A stretch of 64,000 nucleotides of DNA from positions 1 through 64,000 of the forward strand of contig NZ_BMWB01000008.1 of NCBI RefSeq assembly GCF_014651015.1, read 5' to 3'. The stretch comes from Streptomyces xantholiticus (GTDB lineage: Bacteria; Actinomycetota; Actinomycetes; Streptomycetales; Streptomycetaceae). Below the pieces are notes generated by a model, which saw only the letters and a list, made by a program, of their open reading frames with translations, was not told the DNA's origin and searched no databases. The position numbers and the translations under genes were made by a program. Position 1 is the first letter of the stretch. Every line of letters begins with the position of its first letter. Below are positions 58,842-64,000 of the stretch, piece after piece.

Positions 58842-59318
58842 ATGTCCGCTGACACCACTTCCGCGATCGGTCCCGTCGAAGGCGCACGCCGCTATGACGT
58901 GGACAACCCGGCCCCGCTCATCGAGGCCCCGCGCAAGCGCACCGGCAAGACCCCGCGCTCGACACGCGGCAACTTCGAGATGGCCGCATGGCTCTTCATG
59001 CGACTGTCCGGCGTGGTCCTCGTCGTCCTGGTCATCGGCCACCTGCTGATCCAGCTGGTGCTCGACGGCGGCGTCTCCAAGATCGGCTTCGCCTTCGTGG
59101 CCGGCCGCTGGGCGTCCCCGTTCTGGCAGACCTGGGACCTGCTGATGCTGTGGCTTGCCATGCTGCACGGCGCCAACGGCCTTCGCACCGTCATCAACGA
59201 CTACGCGGAGCGTCCGAACACGCGCCTGTGGCTCAAGGGCCTGCTGTACACCGCCACGGTGTTCACCATCCTTCTGGGCACGCTGGTGATCTTCACCTTC
59301 GACCCGAACATCCGCTAG
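58842..59318 (+). CDS. sdhD: Succinate dehydrogenase hydrophobic membrane anchor subunit
   Basis: This 158-residue protein has a soluble N-terminal segment of about 45 residues, then three helices. The motifs are RLSGVVLVVLVIGHLLIQL (His in helix I), MLWLAMLHGANGLRTVIND (His in helix II) and GLLYTATVFTILLGTLVIF. With SdhC it forms the quinone-reducing membrane part. The ATG is eight bases after the sdhC stop and preceded by GAGG. Confidence 0.93.
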   Translation: MSADTTSAIGPVEGARRYDVDNPAPLIEAPRKRTGKTPRSTRGNFEMAAWLFMRLSGVVLVVLVIGHLLIQLVLDGGVSKIGFAFVAGRWASPFWQTWDLLMLWLAMLHGANGLRTVINDYAERPNTRLWLKGLLYTATVFTILLGTLVIFTFDPNIR

Positions 59319-59342
59319 GCACGGGGCTGAGGTAATCCACTC

Positions 59343-61097
59343 ATGAAGATCCACAAGTACGACACCGTCATCGTCGGCGCCGGCGGCGCCGGCATGCGCG
59401 CCGCCATCGAGGCGACGAAGCGCAGCCGCACCGCCGTGCTCACGAAGCTCTACCCCACCCGCTCCCACACGGGCGCCGCGCAGGGCGGCATGGCCGCCGC
59501 GCTGGCCAACGTGGAGGAGGACAACTGGGAGTGGCACACCTTCGACACGGTCAAGGGCGGTGACTACCTGGTCGACCAGGACGCCGCCGAGATCCTGGCG
59601 AAGGAGGCCATCGACGCCGTCCTCGACCTGGAGAAGATGGGCCTGCCGTTCAACCGCACCCCGAACGGCACCATCGACCAGCGCCGCTTCGGCGGCCACT
59701 CCCGCAACCACGGCGAGGCCCCGGTCCGCCGGTCCTGCTACGCCGCGGACCGCACCGGCCACATGATCCTCCAGACGCTGTACCAGAACTGCGTCAAGGA
59801 GGGCGTGGAGTTCTTCAACGAGTTCTACGTCCTGGACCAGCTGATCACCGAGGTCGACGGCGTCAGGAAGTCCGCCGGCGTGGTCGCCTACGAGCTGGCC
59901 ACCGGCGAGATCCACATCTTCCAGGCCAAGGCCGTGATCTACGCGTCCGGCGGCACCGGCAAGTTCTTCAAGGTGACCTCCAACGCGCACACCCTGACCG
60001 GTGACGGCCAGGCCGCCTGCTACCGCCGCGGTCTGCCGCTGGAGGACATGGAGTTCTTCCAGTTCCACCCGACGGGCATCTGGCGCATGGGCATCCTGCT
60101 GACGGAGGGCGCCCGCGGTGAGGGCGGCATCCTCCGCAACAAGGACGGCGAGCGCTTCATGGAGAAGTACGCGCCGGTCATGAAGGACCTCGCGTCCCGT
60201 GATGTCGTCTCCCGCTCCATCTACACCGAGATCCGCGAGGGCCGCGGCTGCGGTCCGGAGGGCGACCACGTCTTCCTGGACCTCACCCACCTGCCGCCGG
60301 AGCAGCTGGACGCCAAACTCCCGGACATCACCGAGTTCGCGCGTACGTACCTCGGCATCGAGCCCTACACGGACCCGATTCCGATCCAGCCGACCGCGCA
60401 CTACGCCATGGGCGGCATCCCGACCAACGTCGAGGGTGAGGTCCTGAGCGACAACACCACCGTCGTACCCGGCCTGTACGCGGCCGGCGAGGTCGCCTGC
60501 GTCTCGGTGCACGGCGCCAACCGCCTCGGCACCAACTCGCTGCTGGACATCAACGTCTTCGGCAAGCGGGCCGGCATCGCCGCCGCGGAGTACTCGGCGA
60601 AGTCCGACTACGTCGACCTTCCGGAGAACCCCGCGTCGTTCGTCGCCGAGCAGGTCGAGCGCCTCCGCAACTCCACCGGCTCCGAACGGGTCTCCGTGCT
60701 CCGCAAGGAGCTGCAGGAGACCATGGACGCCAACGTGATGGTGTTCCGCACCGAGCAGACGATCAAGACCGCGGTCGAGAAGATCGCCGAGCTGCGCGAG
60801 CGCTACCTCAACGTGTCCATCCAGGACAAGGGCAAGCGGTTCAACACGGACCTGCTGGAGGCCATCGAGCTGGGCAACCTGCTCGACCTGGCCGAGGTCA
60901 TGGCCGTCTCCGCACTCGCCCGCAAGGAGTCCCGCGGCGGTCACTACCGCGAGGACTTCCCGAACCGCGACGACGTCAACTTCATGCGCCACACCATGGC
61001 GTACCGCGAGGTGGGCGACGACGGCTCCGAGTCGATCCGTCTCGACTACAAGCCGGTCGTCCAGACCCGCTACCAGCCGATGGAGCGTAAGTACTGA
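59343..61097 (+). CDS. sdhA: Succinate dehydrogenase flavoprotein subunit
   Basis: This 584-residue protein binds FAD and oxidises succinate to fumarate. The dinucleotide fold reads VIVGAGGAGMRAAIEA (10-25). The flavin-linked His is His42 in RSHTGAAQGGM. Catalytic regions include FHPTGIWRMG, TEGARGEGG, HYAMGGIPTN and HGANRLGTNSLLD. Its TGA overlaps the ATG of sdhB by one base. Co-encoded with the SdhB iron-sulfur protein and the membrane anchor, it completes TCA complex II. Confidence 0.97.
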   Translation: MKIHKYDTVIVGAGGAGMRAAIEATKRSRTAVLTKLYPTRSHTGAAQGGMAAALANVEEDNWEWHTFDTVKGGDYLVDQDAAEILAKEAIDAVLDLEKMGLPFNRTPNGTIDQRRFGGHSRNHGEAPVRRSCYAADRTGHMILQTLYQNCVKEGVEFFNEFYVLDQLITEVDGVRKSAGVVAYELATGEIHIFQAKAVIYASGGTGKFFKVTSNAHTLTGDGQAACYRRGLPLEDMEFFQFHPTGIWRMGILLTEGARGEGGILRNKDGERFMEKYAPVMKDLASRDVVSRSIYTEIREGRGCGPEGDHVFLDLTHLPPEQLDAKLPDITEFARTYLGIEPYTDPIPIQPTAHYAMGGIPTNVEGEVLSDNTTVVPGLYAAGEVACVSVHGANRLGTNSLLDINVFGKRAGIAAAEYSAKSDYVDLPENPASFVAEQVERLRNSTGSERVSVLRKELQETMDANVMVFRTEQTIKTAVEKIAELRERYLNVSIQDKGKRFNTDLLEAIELGNLLDLAEVMAVSALARKESRGGHYREDFPNRDDVNFMRHTMAYREVGDDGSESIRLDYKPVVQTRYQPMERKY

Positions 61098-61858
61098 TGG
61101 CTACCCCCGTCATGGACAAGGCCGAGGCAGTGGCCAAGGCCGCCTCTCCGTACATCACGGTCACCTTCCGGATCCGCCGCTTCAACCCCGAGGTCTCGGC
61201 CGAGGCGGAGTGGCAGGACTTCCAGATCGAGATCGACCCGAAGGAGCGCGTGCTCGACGGTCTCCACAAGATCAAGTGGGACGTCGACGGCTCGCTGACC
61301 TTCCGCCGCTCGTGCGCGCACGGCATCTGCGGCTCCGACGCGATGCGGATCAACGGCAAGAACAGGCTCGCCTGCAAGACGCTGATCAAGGACATCAACC
61401 CGGAGAAGCCCATCACGGTCGAGGCCATAAAGGGCCTCACGGTCCTCAAGGACCTGGTCGTGGACATGGAGCCGTTCTTCCAGGCGTACCGCGACGTGAT
61501 GCCGTTCCTCATCACCAAGGGCAACGAGCCGACCCGTGAGCGTCTGCAGTCCGCCGAGGACCGCGAGCGCTTCGACGACACCACCAAGTGCATCCTGTGC
61601 GCCGCGTGCACGTCCTCGTGCCCGGTGTTCTGGAACGACGGCCAGTACTTCGGCCCGGCGGCCATCGTCAACGCGCACCGCTTCATCTTCGACTCGCGTG
61701 ACGAGGCCGGCGAGCAGCGGCTGGAGATCCTCAACGACAAGGACGGCGTGTGGCGTTGCCGCACCACGTTCAACTGCACGGACGCCTGCCCGCGTGGTAT
61801 CGAGGTCACCAAGGCGATCCAGGAAGTGAAGCGCGCGCTGATCACGCGCCGCTTCTGA
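61097..61858 (+). CDS. sdhB: Succinate dehydrogenase iron-sulfur subunit
   Basis: This 253-residue protein relays electrons from FAD to quinone. The [2Fe-2S] site is RSCAHGICGSDAM plus Cys93 (C73, C78, D81, C93), with the third ligand position occupied by Asp as in many actinobacteria. The [4Fe-4S] and [3Fe-4S] sites are KCILCAACTSSCPVFW and CTDACPRGIE. It is translationally coupled to sdhA and followed by a strong terminator. Confidence 0.97.
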   Translation: MATPVMDKAEAVAKAASPYITVTFRIRRFNPEVSAEAEWQDFQIEIDPKERVLDGLHKIKWDVDGSLTFRRSCAHGICGSDAMRINGKNRLACKTLIKDINPEKPITVEAIKGLTVLKDLVVDMEPFFQAYRDVMPFLITKGNEPTRERLQSAEDRERFDDTTKCILCAACTSSCPVFWNDGQYFGPAAIVNAHRFIFDSRDEAGEQRLEILNDKDGVWRCRTTFNCTDACPRGIEVTKAIQEVKRALITRRF

Positions 61859-61886
61859 CACTTCGGCAACTCGTGTGACGTGGTGT

Positions 61887-61925
61887 CACGGGCCCCTGTT
61901 CCCCAGTGTGGAACAGGGGCCCGTG
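61887..61925 (+). terminator. Terminator of the sdh operon
   Basis: A perfect 16-bp stem (61887-61902 with 61910-61925) and a 7-base loop, 28 bases past the sdhB stop. Confidence 0.85.
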
Positions 61926-62019
61926 CCCGTATCTCCGTACGGGCTTCACCGACCGGGGGCGTACCTGGCAGGATCGGGGAACGTCTGATCTGACGCAGCG
62001 GGAAAGCGGGGACGAGAAC

Positions 62020-62568
62020 ATGACGACGCCCAATCCGTACAAGGACGGGGAGCCCGAGTACCAGTGGGGCCCGACCCAGCCGCCGGGCAGCACGCCTGCC
62101 TACGGCTACCCCAACCCCGCGCCGGGCTACGGCTACCCCCAGGATCAGACCCCGGCCTACGCCCAGACCCAGCCCGCGGGGGTCCCGGTGCCGTACACCG
62201 GTCCTCCCGCCGCCATGGGCGGAGCGCCGCTGGTGTCGATCGGCGACATCACGGTGATGGGTGACTCCATCGTCACCCCGGCCGGCACCATGCCGCTGAA
62301 GGGCGCCGTGTGGAACGCGACGGACATGTCGCGCACCGAGGAGAAGATCCCGACGCACGCCATCGTGCTCGCGATCGTCTTCTTCATCTTCTGCCTGCTG
62401 GGCCTGCTGTTCCTGCTGATGAAGGAGAAGACGACCACGGGCTTCATCCAGGTCACCGTGACCAGCGGTGGCAAGCACCACTCGACGATGATCCCGGCGC
62501 AGGGTCCTCAGACGTTCCAGATGGTGATGGGGCAGATCAACTACGCGCGTTCGCTGAGCAGCATGTGA
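62020..62568 (+). CDS. Pro/Tyr/Gly-rich membrane protein of unknown function
   Basis: This 182-residue protein has a Pro/Gly/Tyr/Gln-rich N-terminus (1-60) with GYGYP-like units. A small soluble region follows (LVSIGDITVMGDSIVTPAGTMPLKGAVW), then one transmembrane helix (IVLAIVFFIFCLLGLLFLLM) and a short outer tail. I do not assign a named family. The ATG at 62020 has GGGGACGAG upstream. It lies just downstream of the sdh terminator and is transcribed separately. Confidence 0.75.
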   Translation: MTTPNPYKDGEPEYQWGPTQPPGSTPAYGYPNPAPGYGYPQDQTPAYAQTQPAGVPVPYTGPPAAMGGAPLVSIGDITVMGDSIVTPAGTMPLKGAVWNATDMSRTEEKIPTHAIVLAIVFFIFCLLGLLFLLMKEKTTTGFIQVTVTSGGKHHSTMIPAQGPQTFQMVMGQINYARSLSSM

Positions 62569-62589
62569 CCCCGGGCGTGTGAGCGCCCC

Positions 62590-63635
62590 TCATGGCGCGA
62601 GGGCACGCCGAATCCTTCTCAGCGTCACCGTGTGGGAGACATGGTCGGCGAGCCGGGACAGTTCCGCATGCCCGGCGCCGCCCTCCATACGGGCCAGTGC
62701 CCGGACCGCGGCACCGGCGACGACGGCCTTGACGGGCGGCCGTTCGACGAGGGCGCCGAGGGTGCGGACGGACTCGGGGTGCGGCGGCAGCAGGGACAGC
62801 AGCCAGGCGAGACCTCGGACCGCGGTCACGTCACAGGGATCGTAGCCACCGCCCTCCGCCCGGCCGCCTTCGGCTGCCAGGGCCGCCCACGCAGTGACGG
62901 TCCGCCGGACGGTCTGGGCGTCGATGCCGTCGAGAAGACCTCTCGCCGCCTTGTCCCAGCGCCCGGTGGGGGCGGCGGGCGCCGCGTGCAGATGGGCGAC
63001 CAGAGCGGGCCAGGGGTCGCCCAGGACGGGCAGGTCGGCGCGGATACGGTCGGCCCACGGCTCTCCCGGGTTGAGCAGCGGAAGAGGCACCCGCTCGAGC
63101 AGCAGGGCCGCCCAGTCGTGTCCTTCGAGCGCCGATCTGCGCAGCATCCCGACCACCGCGTCGGAGAGCGGGAGCCCCGCGTCCAGCAGCGCCTCGGCCA
63201 CCGGAGGCGGTCCGTCGTCGGTGCCCATGGTGTACCAGTGCGCGGCCCAGTGCTCCAGCAGTGCGGTCCACTCGTCGCACCAGGAGGCGCGCACGAAGCC
63301 GCGCGAGATTGTGGCGAGCAGCACCATGCCCTGCTCCCGCAGGACCCGGGGCAGCCGGGGACGCTCACGGCCTCGAGGAGGGCGCCGGCGAAGGCCCTGC
63401 GCCGCGCCTCGGGCATGGCACGCAGCCGGGAGACCGCGCCGTGGCCCTCGCAGCCGTTGGCGTACAGCAGGTGGGCCACCAGCGCGCCGGGGTCTCCTTC
63501 TGCGGCGAGACGCCCCACGTAGTCGATCCGGTCCTGGCTCTCCCACGGCGACGGCCGGTACGCCACAGCCCCGTGTCCTGGGGCCCGGCCGCCCGCCCCT
63601 GACGCCGTCCCGCCGGCGAAGGTCACCGTTGCCAT
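62590..63635 (-). pseudogene. Conserved HEAT-like hypothetical protein with a one-base deletion
   Basis: The start at 63635 (MATVTFAGGTASGAGG) reads through RIDYVGRLAAEGDPGALVAHL and ALLEAVSVP. The frame then changes to RVLREQGMVLLATISRGF and continues to 62590 with WTALLEHWAAHWYTMG, LERVPLPLL and ALVERPPVKAVVAGAAVRALARM. The join is a C run on the coding strand (63357-63360, plus-strand GGGG). Adding one base restores roughly 348 residues. The helical repeats resemble HEAT-type proteins. It may be a real pseudogene or an assembly error. Confidence 0.7.
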
Positions 63636-63770
63636 GCCCGAACTCTAGGTCCTGCCACCGACATTCGGGCCGGGACCGGCCTCCACGGTGGTGCGCCGGA
63701 CGACACGCCGTTCGCGGAGCTTCCGCACCCCTTCACGGATCACGCGCGCCCTCCCGACCGGCAGGGTCCG

Positions 63771-64000
63771 TCAGGCGGCGCTCGCGCCCGCCGGGCGTCC
63801 CGCTCCCGCCAGGAAGCCGGTCAGCAGGGCGCTGATCTCGGCAGGCCGCTCCATGCCCGGAAGATGGCCGGCCCAGGGCAGTTCGAGATGGCGGGCGTTC
63901 GGCAGCAGCCCCGCGACACGTGCCGCCGCCCGGCGGAAGTCCGGCAGGTCGTGGGCGCCGGACACGGCGAGGCAGCGTGACTCGATCGCCGAGAAGTCGG
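63771..64000 (-). CDS. Alpha/beta-hydrolase fold protein, C-terminal part (partial)
   Basis: The 76 visible residues end an alpha/beta-hydrolase. VSGAHDLPDF carries a likely acid-loop Asp, and LELPWAGHLPGMERP places the catalytic His. LLTGFLAGAG follows to the end. The gene runs off the right edge, so the nucleophile elbow is not visible and the substrate cannot be predicted. Confidence 0.75.
   Translation of the reverse strand, partial: DFSAIESRCLAVSGAHDLPDFRRAAARVAGLLPNARHLELPWAGHLPGMERPAEISALLTGFLAGAGRPAGASAA

Noticed and set aside
1..64000. tRNA, rRNA or CRISPR arrays
   Set aside because: No cloverleaf-like, rRNA-like or regularly spaced repeats were recognised by eye.

Overview
The window is chromosomal DNA of a high-GC actinomycete, almost certainly Streptomyces. 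Codon use is strongly G/C-ended, many starts are GTG, and several promoters look leaderless. Gene content and order also fit: thymidine phosphorylase with a BMP-type nucleoside transporter, Kdn/sialic-acid-like polysaccharide genes, a B12-domain-less methylmalonyl-CoA mutase, L,D-transpeptidases, sdhCDAB, and XRE/DUF397/ATPase cassettes. No rRNA, tRNA, CRISPR array or intact insertion sequence was seen.

Layout. 0-7.5 kb: nucleoside salvage on the minus strand, namely a STAS protein, deoA, cdd, two permeases, an ABC ATPase and a BMP lipoprotein. A shared palindrome (CTACGCGCGTAG type) precedes three transcription units. 7.5-8.3 kb: gene-free GC-rich repeats. 8.3-9.6 kb: an M20 amidohydrolase. 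9.8-17.1 kb: a divergent cell-wall glycopolymer locus with NeuB, a CMP-sugar synthetase fused to a HAD phosphatase, a polysialyltransferase-like protein and other glycosyltransferases. 17.5-19.8 kb: a LysE exporter and an acyl-CoA mutase. 20-24.2 kb: two L,D-transpeptidase lipoproteins around an ECF sigma/anti-sigma pair. 24.3-27 kb: small conserved and lipoprotein genes.

27-43 kb is an accessory zone with many SMI1/KNR4 (SUKH) immunity-type genes, intact and broken. It also holds an XRE/DUF397/HATPase cassette, a TetR-AhpD pair with clear operators, an AlkD-like repair protein with a WYL regulator, a YnfA relic, a decayed RHS core and internally deleted immunity genes. 43.2-52.3 kb is one 3,039-residue secreted RHS/YD-repeat polymorphic toxin. 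It ends in a Hint-like processing domain and a small CxxC-PDHQP-CxxC (HNH/treble-clef-like) tip, and is followed at once by an Imm21-type immunity gene. The broken modules downstream look like past toxin/immunity replacements.

52.6-64 kb returns to conserved chromosome: an MmpS-like protein, a PGRP amidase, a GH20 hexosaminidase lipoprotein, OHCU decarboxylase, sdhCDAB with a strong terminator, and a cut-off alpha/beta hydrolase.

Several genes carry single-base frameshifts or lack an ATG/GTG/TTG start. Some may be assembly errors, so each is flagged.
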